DNA from: Mikrocytos mackini
Taxonomy: Eukaryota; Endomyxa; Ascetosporea; Mikrocytida; Mikrocytiidae
Direction: 5' to 3'
NCBI GenBank assembly: GCA_030180075.1
Contig: JASNJN010000255.1
Coordinates: 1 to 27,907, forward strand
Length of the DNA stretch: 27,907 nt
Under the pieces are notes generated by a model that saw nothing but the letters and a program-made list of their open reading frames with translations, was not told the DNA's origin and searched no databases. The stretch's first letter is position 1. Each line of letters starts with the position of its first letter. The translations under genes and the position numbers were made by a program. Below are positions 1 to 9,198 of the stretch, one piece after another.

Positions 1-655
1 AATACAATTAAAGATATTCGTTTCCAAACTCCAATTTCATTTTATAAAAAGCAAATTTACGGGAGTCTTTTCTTGTTTTCATGAAGTATTAAAATTGGGA
101 TAATCTTATTTCGAATACATTATTACAAAATAGAATTAGTTTAATAAACTTTGAAACAAAAGAAATTGATTATATATTTCGCAGTTTATTGTCAGCCCCA
201 CTGGCTGATTTACCACTCCGAGAGTATGTGGAGTGGTTGTGGGTGTTCGTAGGTCTCATTGTAAAAAGTTATATAGGTAGTTAATTTCTGTGAAATTATT
301 AATTTCTATTATTTATTTATGTCAGTCACTAGGGATACGTGACGTCCCGGCCACCTCCGAAAACGTGGGTTTCACATGTTTAATATTTATCCATTCTATT
401 CGATTGCAAAATGGGAACGTAAGCTGGCAGACAACAAGGCACATGGGAAGCAGGGCGTGACGAGGACGGAGCATCCTGATAGTTTAGTTGGGTAGTCAGG
501 TAGTAGGTGAAAAGAAGGGAGACAACAGAGGGCTGGTGTGGCTAAGAGTGGACAGGAGAGAGCCCGGTGGCAGACGGGCAGGGAGTGTGGTCTCGGTAAC
601 AAGATGACCGAGTTATTAATTAAATAACCGATTGTCAAATTAAAAAAAAATCTAT

Positions 656-923
656 TCAATTGCCACGGTAAATCTGTAGGGAATTTCCTTTAGCCCGTAA
701 ATCGATAATCTCAAAGGGGCCTGACCAGGAAAGGTCATCCTTGTTGCATTATGAAAACTCTATCTTTTATTTCATAAGGACTTTGTAAGTTACGCTTTGC
801 GTTTGTCTTGTTTTCGCTATTTCGCGCTTTGGCGCCAATCCTCTCGTTTAATTGGCTCATGTTAATATTCAGATCTCGTCGTAGTAGATCTATTGGCGAC
901 TTCCCAAACCTTACTTCTATGGG
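656..923 (-). pseudogene. Ty3/gypsy integrase C-terminal fragment (left arm copy)
   Basis: This is the mirror copy of the fragment at 931-1198, read on the minus strand, and its sequence is identical to that copy. It encodes the tail of a retrotransposon integrase, breaks off at the palindrome centre, and contains the same one-base frame change. It has no start codon of its own and is a remnant. Confidence 0.7.
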
Positions 924-930
924 TGAGTAT

Positions 931-1198
931 CCCATAGAAGTAAGGTTTGGGAAGTCGCCAATAGATCTACTACGACGAGATCTGAATATTAACATGAGCC
1001 AATTAAACGAGAGGATTGGCGCCAAAGCGCGAAATAGCGAAAACAAGACAAACGCAAAGCGTAACTTACAAAGTCCTTATGAAATAAAAGATAGAGTTTT
1101 CATAATGCAACAAGGATGACCTTTCCTGGTCAGGCCCCTTTGAGATTATCGATTTACGGGCTAAAGGAAATTCCCTACAGATTTACCGTGGCAATTGA
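931..1198 (+). pseudogene. Ty3/gypsy integrase C-terminal fragment (right arm copy)
   Basis: The frame begins at the palindrome centre and reads a GKSPIDLLRRD segment typical of the region after the integrase core. A basic linker follows, then PYEIKDRVFI and, after a shift of one base near 1108-1117, the SGPFEIIDLRAKG segment. These last two pieces resemble the SH3-like C-terminal domain that ends gypsy integrases. The frame stops at TGA 1196-1198. The N-terminal zinc and catalytic domains are absent. The assignment rests on motif resemblance. The element at 14444-18421 lacks exactly this part. Confidence 0.7.
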
Positions 1199-1853
1199 AT
1201 AGATTTTTTTTTAATTTGACAATCGGTTATTTAATTAATAACTCGGTCATCTTGTTACCGAGACCACACTCCCTGCCCGTCTGCCACCGGGCTCTCTCCT
1301 GTCCACTCTTAGCCACACCAGCCCTCTGTTGTCTCCCTTCTTTTCACCTACTACCTGACTACCCAACTAAACTATCAGGATGCTCCGTCCTCGTCACGCC
1401 CTGCTTTCCATGTGCCTTGTTGTCTGCCAGCTTACGTTCCCATTTTGCAATCGAATAGAATGGATAAATATTAAACATGTGAAACCCACGTTTTCGGAGG
1501 TGGCCGGGACGTCACGTATCCCTAGTGACTGACATAAATAAATAATAGAAATTAATAATTTCACAGAAATTAACTACCTATATAACTTTTTACAATGAGA
1601 CCTACGAACACCCACAACCACTCCACATACTCTCGGAGTGGTAAATCAGCCAGTGGGGCTGACAATAAACTGCGAAATATATAATCAATTTCTTTTGTTT
1701 CAAAGTTTATTAAACTAATTCTATTTTGTAATAATGTATTCGAAATAAGATTATCCCAATTTTAATACTTCATGAAAACAAGAAAAGACTCCCGTAAATT
1801 TGCTTTTTATAAAATGAAATTGGAGTTTGGAAACGAATATCTTTAATTGTATT
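1199..1853 (+). other. Possible 3' UTR/LTR portion of the gypsy remnant
   Basis: This follows the integrase stop in the right arm and is mirrored at 1-655. It holds a pyrimidine-rich block (about 1255-1440), a small hairpin with CCACTCC/GGAGTGG arms near 1618-1641, and another with CAGCC/GGCTG arms near 1648-1662. Its position after the pol end and its unusual base composition suggest LTR or 3' UTR sequence, but no second LTR copy or clear TG...CA ends could be assigned. The 87-codon open frame here looks like chance. Confidence 0.3.
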
Positions 1854-2064
1854 GGTTTTTGATTAATTCTAAAAACATTGTGTGTTTATATTTTTATATA
1901 CAGTAATACTGTTTATACACATCCCCGGGTGATCTGCACTTTTGCGGCCACATTTTCAAAAAAAATACGGGGAGGTTCACCCCCGCCTTACTATTTTCCT
2001 TCGTAACTTCGCAATTGCCTGTTGCGAAAGGAAAAGAGCTTGTTTTCGAAATCCAATTTACCCC

Positions 2065-2136
2065 ACAAAACCACGGGAATCGAACCTACAAGTTCCTCGT
2101 AACTGGTGGATGATCCTACGGCTAGACCACATTCGA
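2065..2136 (-). pseudogene. Degenerate tRNA-like sequence with intact A and B boxes
   Basis: On the minus strand TGGTCTAGCCG (2119-2129) matches the RNA polymerase III A-box consensus and GGTTCGATTCC (2076-2086) matches the B box, at normal tRNA spacing. The D stem pairs (GTCT with GGAT, using wobble). The T stem has one A-C mismatch and wobble pairs, the acceptor stem barely pairs, and the best anticodon arm (TCCAC/GAGGA) leaves A rather than U at position 33. D-arm wording resembles tRNA-Glu. It is more likely a decayed tRNA or tRNA-derived repeat than a working tRNA. Confidence 0.5.
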
Positions 2137-2610
2137 ATATAAGCAAATCAAGTAAATATATAAATACGAAATGTAAAAAGATGCTTTAATCAACGTATAT
2201 TAAACAAAACAACAACAAATAAATTTCAAAATTTAAAATTTTGGTTTAATTTTAATTAAATCGAAATAATTCTGATCAAAGCTGCAATGAGTGAACAGTG
2301 ACGTAGGTGGGAACAAAATAGTATTAATTGTCATTCGCAAAGTCCATTTGTTATTGGGAAGCCATTTGAAAACATACAGACGATTATATGTTTTTCAAAA
2401 GTTAAATGTTTAAAAATTGAATGTGGCGAGAATATTAGGTATGGCGGCTGGGACATAAATATGACACCTTTTTAAACTTAGCATTGGCGGCAAAGCTTAA
2501 CTTGGGAAACACCGACCCTATTTTGGGCTGCGCTAGTTCTCATCATGTAAACAAGCATGACAAAATTATAATGAAATTTTTTAAAAAATATGTTTATTTA
2601 GTTATAAAAT
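2137..2610. other. AT-rich intergenic sequence, no gene seen
   Basis: There is no open frame with recognisable protein features and no further tRNA-like motif. The stretch separates the tRNA-like relic from the GCGGCCGC repeat cluster and may be old repeat sequence. Confidence 0.5.
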
Positions 2611-2817
2611 GCGGCCGCAATTCTCCTATGTCTCGTCGTGAATTTCAGGACTAATGCGGCCTTCTCTTCATTTTTGTGGCCGCAATTCTACTCTCATACA
2701 CCAAAGCAATAAGTACTATTGCAGCCACCTCTACCATTTTGCGGCCGCAATTCTACTCTCATACATTATGTAGGTCAGGACTATTGCGGCCGCATACTGC
2801 GGCCGCAATAGTCCTGA
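2611..2817. repeat. Cluster of GCGGCCGC-containing direct and inverted repeats
   Basis: A unit reading G(C/T)GGCCGCAATTCTACTCTC followed by ATACA occurs at 2676-2700 and 2741-2765, with a partial copy at 2611-2630. Fragments of the opposite unit AGGACTA(A/T)TGCGGCC occur at 2647-2661 and 2778-2791, and ACTATTGCAGCCAC lies at 2715-2728. The cluster ends in a perfect inverted repeat: 20-bp arms at 2775-2794 and 2798-2817 separated by TAC. It lies about 100 bp upstream of the cyclase-like gene. It resembles the subterminal repeats of foldback elements. Confidence 0.85.
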
Positions 2818-2916
2818 TGACCCCACATCCCCTATTATTCCAAGTCTATTTTCAAACCACAAATATTAGTAGCACTCAAGAATAGGCATCTTCTGACAAA
2901 ATAGAAATCTTCAACA

Positions 2917-5133
2917 ATGGGAAAAGTTAGTGCAAAAGAATCATGGTTGAACATAACACCTGACAACATTTTATATGCTCTGTTAATACACCAGAAGCTT
3001 ACCATTGCCCTGAACATCATCCAAATATTCCTATTAATCTTACGTGTGGATGTTTTACCTGGGCTTGTTTCTTCTGCTCTCTACAAGGTGGAAATTGGCA
3101 TTCTCTCACTCAATGTCGGAAATATAATAGTCAGTTTCTTCATCTACCGCAAACTCAAGTTGTTCCTGAGTCTCTTGTTCGAGTTATTCTACATCGTAAC
3201 TTTTTTCTACACAACAAATCTAAATTCTTCTTTCGTGAAATCCACTCCTATACGGCTTTCTTACGCAAACGTGTTCGTGGACGCAGACGACAGTAACATG
3301 ACCAACCTCAATTCCAGTCCCTTCAACACAAAGCTATTCGCAATAGTCCTTCTTTCCCTTATCTTCATCAGTTTCCGAATATCCTTCTTCCTTTACACCA
3401 ATTACAACTTAAGAATGTTCACTTTTCTAATACACCTGTTGTTCAGTGTCTCGTTGGCTATTGTAGTTCTTCTACACCTTTTGTTTATCCATGTTTACAA
3501 ATACACAGACACAAACGCTATTCAGACCATAAAAAGCTCTATTAAAAGATATCAAAGTATAAAAGAGCAGTCCAAGAACAACGCCGGTTATTTAGAAAAT
3601 TACAACAAAGTATTAGTTGGAATTTATACCAAATCTGCTAATCTAAGATATTTAAAGTTGAATGACAGTTCTATAAACATAGAATATGGGTTCCCTTATT
3701 TCTTTAACTCTAAATTGTGCGACAAAAGATTTAAGTATGTATGTTTAACGGATTTGTTGGATAAGAACACAAACAACAATATGAAATACACAGATGGAGT
3801 AAATAGAAACAAAAACGGAAACACATCGAGTATGTATAGGTTTTACAATAGAAAGAATTTCCTACATCTAATATACTCAGACACAAGTCTTTACTTCGAA
3901 ATAATAATTCTAAACCAAAGACCCTTCTACAGCACATTCCTTCTACTTCTCTTTTATATGTTTGTGCTATTCTTAATAGTGTTCTTTTATAAGAAAGTCT
4001 ATGCAATAATTTCAGAGCAGTTCTCTAAGCCTCTTTACTCCCTATCAAACTGGGTATCCCAAATAAAGGAGAACCCATTTTCTATATTAGAAGAAAGCGA
4101 CAACACCATTGCAGTTGAACCTTCCGAGGTCATCCAACAACTGTCTGAAAAATACGGGGACAAGTTCCCAGAGATAACCATCCCGAGGTACAAAACTAAC
4201 AGGCTGGCTCAATTACTTATACAGGCTTATGGGTTCGGGGGAAAGAGAATACTTTTGGAGTCTTTGAAAAGTGACGAAATAAAAATTGATACAAGTGGTA
4301 GGGTTGTTGAAGGAGTGTTTGTGTTTTTTATAATCAATAAGTTTAAGGAATTGTCTGAAAATGCAGGTGTCCATATAAATAAAGTTGTTAATGATCTGGC
4401 TAGGATAATACACCCAGAGATAGTCAAGATGGGAGGAATAATTAACAGGACATTGGGTAGAGAACTTATGTGTTACTGGGACTTGAACAACAGTGAAATC
4501 GACTTTGATATAATAATAGAGGGGTTGTTTCATATCATTAAACAAGTTGAACAGAAATACTCTAAAATGTTCAATGATTTAATAATGAACAATAAAATAA
4601 ACAGTGTTATTAAAAATGACATTGAGACTGAGAGCCATAGTGAAAATAAAGAACATTCGATACTGTCTGTTGGTGTGCACAAAGGATGGGCATTTGAGGG
4701 AGCAATCGGATCCAAAGAAAAGCTAGACTTTACTTTCTTGAGTGAGAATGTCAACATCAGTGCTAGAGTGGCTTCTATTAACACTTTCTATCAAACAAGT
4801 ATCCTTTACACTGATTCTATATTCGAAAAATTGAGCCCGAATTTGAAAGAGCACTCTTTGGCTATTGACAATGTCTATCTAAAGGGGTCCTTAAAAGCAC
4901 AAAGACTTTACACATTGCTGTCAAACACAGATATTAACTCTACACCCGATCCGGAAGTAAAGAAATTGAACGATGCATTTGATACTTATCAAAAGGGTGA
5001 GATTGAAGAAGCTAAAAACAAGTACAAGAAACTTAACATTAAAAGAAAATCATCTAAAATAATTAACGACAGAATTAATTTGCTTGAAGATGGGGAAGAT
5101 GTAGAGCCTTATAGGCTGGAAGTAAAGCATTAA
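2917..5133 (+). CDS. Six-TM protein with class III nucleotidyl cyclase-like domain, metal sites lost
   Basis: 738 aa. Hydrophobic segments at about residues 28-48, 60-79, 80-100, 140-162 and 168-193 are followed by a large, presumably extracytoplasmic loop (about 200-335), a sixth segment (339-360), a linker, and a class III cyclase-like domain (about 464-670). GAIGSKEKLDF, SENVNISARVAS and the YLKGS segment align with the conserved second half of such cyclases. They keep the base-specifying Asp (604) and the transition-state Asn (613) and Arg (617). The two metal-binding Asp positions appear to be Ile (FFIINKF, near 472) and Arg (TLGRELM, 515). It is thus C2-like: a pseudocyclase or one half of a heterodimer. 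The tail (680-708) has a short helical-repeat look. No other cyclase half lies in the window. Confidence 0.75.
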   Translation: MGKVSAKESWLNITPDNILYALLIHQKLTIALNIIQIFLLILRVDVLPGLVSSALYKVEIGILSLNVGNIIVSFFIYRKLKLFLSLLFELFYIVTFFYTTNLNSSFVKSTPIRLSYANVFVDADDSNMTNLNSSPFNTKLFAIVLLSLIFISFRISFFLYTNYNLRMFTFLIHLLFSVSLAIVVLLHLLFIHVYKYTDTNAIQTIKSSIKRYQSIKEQSKNNAGYLENYNKVLVGIYTKSANLRYLKLNDSSINIEYGFPYFFNSKLCDKRFKYVCLTDLLDKNTNNNMKYTDGVNRNKNGNTSSMYRFYNRKNFLHLIYSDTSLYFEIIILNQRPFYSTFLLLLFYMFVLFLIVFFYKKVYAIISEQFSKPLYSLSNWVSQIKENPFSILEESDNTIAVEPSEVIQQLSEKYGDKFPEITIPRYKTNRLAQLLIQAYGFGGKRILLESLKSDEIKIDTSGRVVEGVFVFFIINKFKELSENAGVHINKVVNDLARIIHPEIVKMGGIINRTLGRELMCYWDLNNSEIDFDIIIEGLFHIIKQVEQKYSKMFNDLIMNNKINSVIKNDIETESHSENKEHSILSVGVHKGWAFEGAIGSKEKLDFTFLSENVNISARVASINTFYQTSILYTDSIFEKLSPNLKEHSLAIDNVYLKGSLKAQRLYTLLSNTDINSTPDPEVKKLNDAFDTYQKGEIEEAKNKYKKLNIKRKSSKIINDRINLLEDGEDVEPYRLEVKH

Positions 5134-5263
5134 GTAATTACCATTTAGCTATATAAGTTTTCATTAATTTTATAAGCCACAAAATATATATTGAAAAGAT
5201 ATAAATAAAACATTTAATTTATTATAATATTATATGTTATATAATTAAACATTAAAATAATTA

Positions 5264-7840
5264 TTAAATTAATACCTGGTATTGTTTTTGTAACTCATTT
5301 ACAACTTTATATTGTTGATAAGCTCTTATTTTGATTTCTTCTATTAATCCTTTCATTGTTTTATTAATTTTAACATTGTTTCGTTTAAACAATAAATTCT
5401 CCAAAACAAAGTTTACAAAATCAATGCTTTGAATGAACTGTAAATCTTCCAATTTTATCACAATTCTGAAAAGCTCTTCACAATCAGCCACTTCTATAGA
5501 TTTCAGGTTTACTTTATTCTTAAGTTGTTCATTTAAGGAGCTTATTTTCAGTATATAATTCCGCGATGGTCTTCTGATAACTTTCAAAACCAAGTCTGTT
5601 AAATTTATATCGAATTTGTTGTCCTCGATCATTAGTTTATCTAAATCATTCTCTATTTCTATTTTTTCTTTTTCTTCATTCAAAACATCTTTCTTTTCTT
5701 CTTTGCATGTGTCTTTTATTGCAACTAAGTGTAAAGTTTCTTTATTGTCTTTCATAAACACGTAAACGTTATCGTTTGATGTACTATTTATTATATGTGA
5801 ATAAATAGAAATAAAATGACTATTCTTCTTCATATCTTTAAACAGTTGCAGTTTAATCATATTTTTCCTGGCTATTCTGTTATCTTCTTCTTCATTGTTC
5901 TCCTCCTTATAAATTACTAATTCAAAATTAACATCAATTGAACAGTTGTATATTTTGTTTCCCATTTTAATCGCTGATAAAGATGTGATTGGTTCTACAA
6001 TTGTATTGGAGATTAATTTTTCGCTGCATTTGAATTTCCTTTCTTTGTATAAAACAATGTGTTTGCTTAATCTCTTTTCAGTATTCATAATTATTTCTAT
6101 TTTGTTCGTTTGATTAAATTTAGAAATGTCTATAAAGTAATCAACAGCTTTTTTGTGTGAAATATTAATGTTAAATTTGTTGATTATTTTGTAACTGTAT
6201 AGAATATTATTCTTGTGCTTTAACTTTATAAGTTTGATCTTATTTTCGAACTTTATAAGAATTAACTTGAAGTTTTTACTCCTTTCTTTAAAATTTATAG
6301 CTATTAAATCCATTCTGTCAATCTTCTGTAGTTCCTCATTAAACGATACGCTGATGCTTTGTTTTTGTTTCTTTTTGAAATCAAAACTTTCGATTTTAAA
6401 TGTATTTAAGTTTACTTTAATATATAATATGCTCAATTTTAATTGTAAAAGTAAGTAGCAAGTTATTCCATTGTTATCTTCTATTGTTTCGAATATTTTG
6501 AAACCTTTCAAATCTTCATCGCAAATGGAATCCAAATTCAACACTTCATCATTTCGTGAAACTTGGATATTTTCATTGTTGGCTTTAATGGTTAGTTTTG
6601 TTATGTTTTTATTTGTGTCCAAAATTAAAATTATGCCTTTTATAACTAATACTGATACTATTTCGTGAGAAAATCTTTCAAAGTGAATTAGATCTAGTGT
6701 ATCTGTATTCCTAATTATCATTGTGTCTGGGTGGTTGTAAACAATCAATTTTTTGTTAGTACTGCTTAATTCTATCGATGTCATATTTTCTGGCACATAA
6801 TGGTTGTCACAATAATACGAATTAATCATTGATAAATCGTCTTTAAAATGGTAAATCCTGTTTTCAGAATCTGTGACAATAAATTGTTTCTTAGAAGTAA
6901 CTATTTCTTTTACTAGCTCGATTGGATTTGTACTACTATTAAAAGTTATGCACCTGCTTGTAAGTATGTAATCATCAGTACCAGGTGTTTTATAATTAAC
7001 TTTAACGGCTTTTAGAATTGCAGAGTTTCCCGTCGACATTATAAACGAAATTGTACTTTTGCTTTCATCGTGAGTTAATAGTTTAATGTTGTTTATTTCT
7101 TTTAGTTGTTCATCATCTATCCCTTTAATTTTGTCTAATACATTTATTTTATTGTCTTTTAAATTATATTGGTAAATACATCCAGAAACTATCAAAAGAT
7201 TATCTTCCGTTATGTAATGCAAAAAAGATATTGAATGACAAAGCGGGTCTTTTTGCTTTTTCAATATCAACTGGTTTAAGTTAGAAGTGTCATATTTTTC
7301 GTAGTTATAATTTATGACTACTCCGTTGTTAAAACCAATTGTTATTGAATTTAGCTTTTCATTTCCTATAACATGGGAAATTGTTTTGTTGTGCAAAGTT
7401 GTATCATTTTGAACGTTTAAATGAGTTTTCTTCTGTGACTTTTCGTTTATATTTCTATATAACCAAATTTTGTTGTTTATATTCTGTCCGATTAGAATCT
7501 TTAAGTTTGGCAAGTAAAACATTTTCACAAGAGGCTCTTGAACAAATGATAAAAGTATTTTCGAAGTGTTCAGGTCGAAAATATAAAGTCTAGAGTCCTC
7601 CACTGAAGCTATCATGATAGACTGATCTTCGTCTATGCAGTATGTAATGATGTCGAACTTATTTGATTCATTTTCTTCTTCGACGTCAACTAAAAACCTC
7701 TTCTTGATAGAATAAGAGTCGAGACACACCTTGTAGACCATTCCATCGTTCCAAAAGTATCCGAATTCATTGCAACTCGAAATATATATTTGTCCACCTG
7801 AGTAAAAGTTATTTAGAAGCTTGTGGTGCTGTTCTTGCAT
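5264..7840 (-). CDS. Large WD40 beta-propeller protein, possibly Utp13/TBL3-like
   Basis: 858 aa. The first 450 or so residues contain spaced hydrophobic strands with DSRLYIFDLNT- and NNKIWLYRNIN-type endings, as in divergent WD40 repeats. The N-terminal YSGGQIYISSCNEFG segment resembles a first propeller blade. A charged Lys/Glu-rich linker (about 715-745) precedes an all-helical C-terminal domain (about 765-858). The layout of tandem propeller plus helical tail is that of U3 snoRNP (t-UTP/UTP-B) proteins, and the tail is reminiscent of Utp13. This is fold-level evidence only; another propeller family is possible. It is transcribed away from the RFC gene across a 54-bp spacer, with CCC directly before the ATG. 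Confidence 0.55.
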   Translation of the reverse strand: MQEQHHKLLNNFYSGGQIYISSCNEFGYFWNDGMVYKVCLDSYSIKKRFLVDVEEENESNKFDIITYCIDEDQSIMIASVEDSRLYIFDLNTSKILLSFVQEPLVKMFYLPNLKILIGQNINNKIWLYRNINEKSQKKTHLNVQNDTTLHNKTISHVIGNEKLNSITIGFNNGVVINYNYEKYDTSNLNQLILKKQKDPLCHSISFLHYITEDNLLIVSGCIYQYNLKDNKINVLDKIKGIDDEQLKEINNIKLLTHDESKSTISFIMSTGNSAILKAVKVNYKTPGTDDYILTSRCITFNSSTNPIELVKEIVTSKKQFIVTDSENRIYHFKDDLSMINSYYCDNHYVPENMTSIELSSTNKKLIVYNHPDTMIIRNTDTLDLIHFERFSHEIVSVLVIKGIILILDTNKNITKLTIKANNENIQVSRNDEVLNLDSICDEDLKGFKIFETIEDNNGITCYLLLQLKLSILYIKVNLNTFKIESFDFKKKQKQSISVSFNEELQKIDRMDLIAINFKERSKNFKLILIKFENKIKLIKLKHKNNILYSYKIINKFNINISHKKAVDYFIDISKFNQTNKIEIIMNTEKRLSKHIVLYKERKFKCSEKLISNTIVEPITSLSAIKMGNKIYNCSIDVNFELVIYKEENNEEEDNRIARKNMIKLQLFKDMKKNSHFISIYSHIINSTSNDNVYVFMKDNKETLHLVAIKDTCKEEKKDVLNEEKEKIEIENDLDKLMIEDNKFDINLTDLVLKVIRRPSRNYILKISSLNEQLKNKVNLKSIEVADCEELFRIVIKLEDLQFIQSIDFVNFVLENLLFKRNNVKINKTMKGLIEEIKIRAYQQYKVVNELQKQYQVLI

Positions 7841-7894
7841 GGGATGTTAATTTTCAATTTTTAAAATTTTAGTTGTAAAAACAAAAAGAAGTTT
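7841..7894. promoter_or_regulatory. 54-bp divergent promoter region (WD40 protein / RFC subunit)
   Basis: This short spacer between two opposed start codons is nearly all A/T and contains AAAATTTTA-type runs. Read toward the WD40 gene, CCC stands immediately before the ATG, a feature I recall for many microsporidian starts. Both promoters must lie here or inside the coding ends. Confidence 0.5.
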
Positions 7895-8965
7895 ATGAGA
7901 CCCGCAAGCATTCTAAAAGAAATAACTTATCTCCCCAACTTAATAATATCAGGACCCATAGGTTCAGGGAGAAGAGAATTGTTTTTGAATTTAATATCTC
8001 GACTTTTCAATCACAAAGGTCCAATCAACATGACGGCGGACACTAAAACAATTAAAGTTTCTGAAAGTTCTACCAAAGAAGTGCTGGTCTATTCATCTAA
8101 GCTATTCATGGAAATCAACGCTTCATTCCTAGGCATCGCAGACTACATCCCAATGCAATAGTTAATTAAGCAAATAGCTTCAACGAGGCAAATTTCGGCT
8201 TCAGTTTCATTCCGCATTATTTTAATAACCGACGCCGAACTGTTGTCCATGCAAGCGCAACAGAGTCTGAGAAGAACTATAGAAAAGTTCAACAAAAACG
8301 CAAGATTTGTGTTTATTACTAACAACGTCGATTCACTGCGGCCCGCTCTTCAAAGTAGGTGTTTATGTGTTTCCAACCCAGCGCCCACAGCTACAGATAT
8401 AAAGAAGGCCCTTCCAGATTTAAAGGAAGAGTCTAAAGTCTTAAAAGGTTTGTTTGGTGATAATAAGAAAACATTAGAAATACCCGACGGTGTGATTTCA
8501 GAGCTTTCTTTTATATGTAACGGAAACAAAAAACTGGCACTAAAAATGATGGAACTTTATATAGTTTCTAAGTTTGTTAACGAACCAGTTAAAGATTTAA
8601 AAGAACTTCTTCCCAGGTGGCTTATTAACCTAAGAGCAATAAGCATGCAAATTGTTAGGTCGCCAAACTATCAAATAATCCAAAGAGTAAGAACTACATT
8701 ACAAAATGTTGAAACATCATGTTTTAATCCTTCTCTTATTCTTACAAAGCTTACAGAATTCATTGCTGCTAACATTGATAAACAAATTGCGCCTTTGATA
8801 TTTCAGATTGGAGCTAAGTACGAGTTAAATTTATTGAAAACAGATAAAGTGATTATTCAACTTGAAGCATTCGTAGCTGAAGTTATTTATGTTTTGAATA
8901 AGTTTAAAAAAGATAAAAAGGTGGAGGGGATATTGTTGTACCTAAACGATAAACATCATTTATAA
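7895..8965 (+). pseudogene. RFC5: Replication factor C small subunit (yeast Rfc5/human RFC3 type), interrupted by an in-frame TAG
   Basis: One reading frame of about 355 codons, the usual length for this subunit, is interrupted only by TAG at codon 89 (8159-8161). The frame before and after the stop is the same and both parts align with the family. The P-loop is SGPIGSGRR (19-27), with Arg in place of the usual Lys. A degraded Walker B (LITDAELLS) is followed by SLRRTIEKF, then the sensor-like FITNN, then the SRC box (about 152-154), then helical lid and collar domains. Rfc5-type subunits load PCNA with four partners and need not hydrolyse ATP, so the P-loop change may be tolerated. The stop falls where homologues have a residue such as Glu, so GAG to TAG is the simplest explanation. 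Sequencing error, nonsense allele or readthrough remain open. A downstream ATG exists at 8243. Confidence 0.8.
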
Positions 8966-9198
8966 GTAGGTAATTTATTGGTATTGGTTTTGCTTGTGGT
9001 TGAAGTCTAATTATTTGATTGTATGCGTATAAATGTGATCCGAGTTATCAATATGCTGTTTAGAAAAAATATTTGCCAATGATTCCACTTCGTTGATATT
9101 ACATAGAAGTGATATTTAATAAGCCTATGTGTTATTTATAGTAATATATAATCCCAGTACGATGGATTAAATCTGTTTATATATTTCCAAAAGTTAAA

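Larger units (their letters stand above)
1..1853. repeat. Giant palindrome with 923-bp arms and a 7-nt centre
   Basis: Positions 1-923 read as the reverse complement of 931-1853 around the 7-nt spacer TGAGTAT (924-930). All stretches I compared match, including the outermost bases and the stem next to the spacer, and the translated frames in the two arms are the same apart from the spacer. The left arm begins at base 1, so the palindrome may extend beyond the window. The arms contain a gypsy integrase tail near the centre and, further out, a pyrimidine-rich and relatively GC-rich stretch (1255-1440 in the right arm) unlike the host genes. An assembly or amplification foldback artefact is as likely as a real inverted duplication. 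Confidence 0.93.

Noticed and set aside
396-659. 87-codon open frame in each palindrome arm (mirrored at 1195-1458)
   Set aside because: It lies in a pyrimidine-rich, probably LTR-like stretch, shows no protein pattern, and is present only because the arm is duplicated.
735-930. Palindrome frames extended across the centre as a 103-codon gene
   Set aside because: The half before the centre is the antisense of the integrase tail; only the half after the centre resembles a protein.
7895-8965. An intron removing the TAG in the RFC gene
   Set aside because: Sequence on both sides is in the same frame and aligns without a gap, so removing any stretch around the stop would delete conserved residues.
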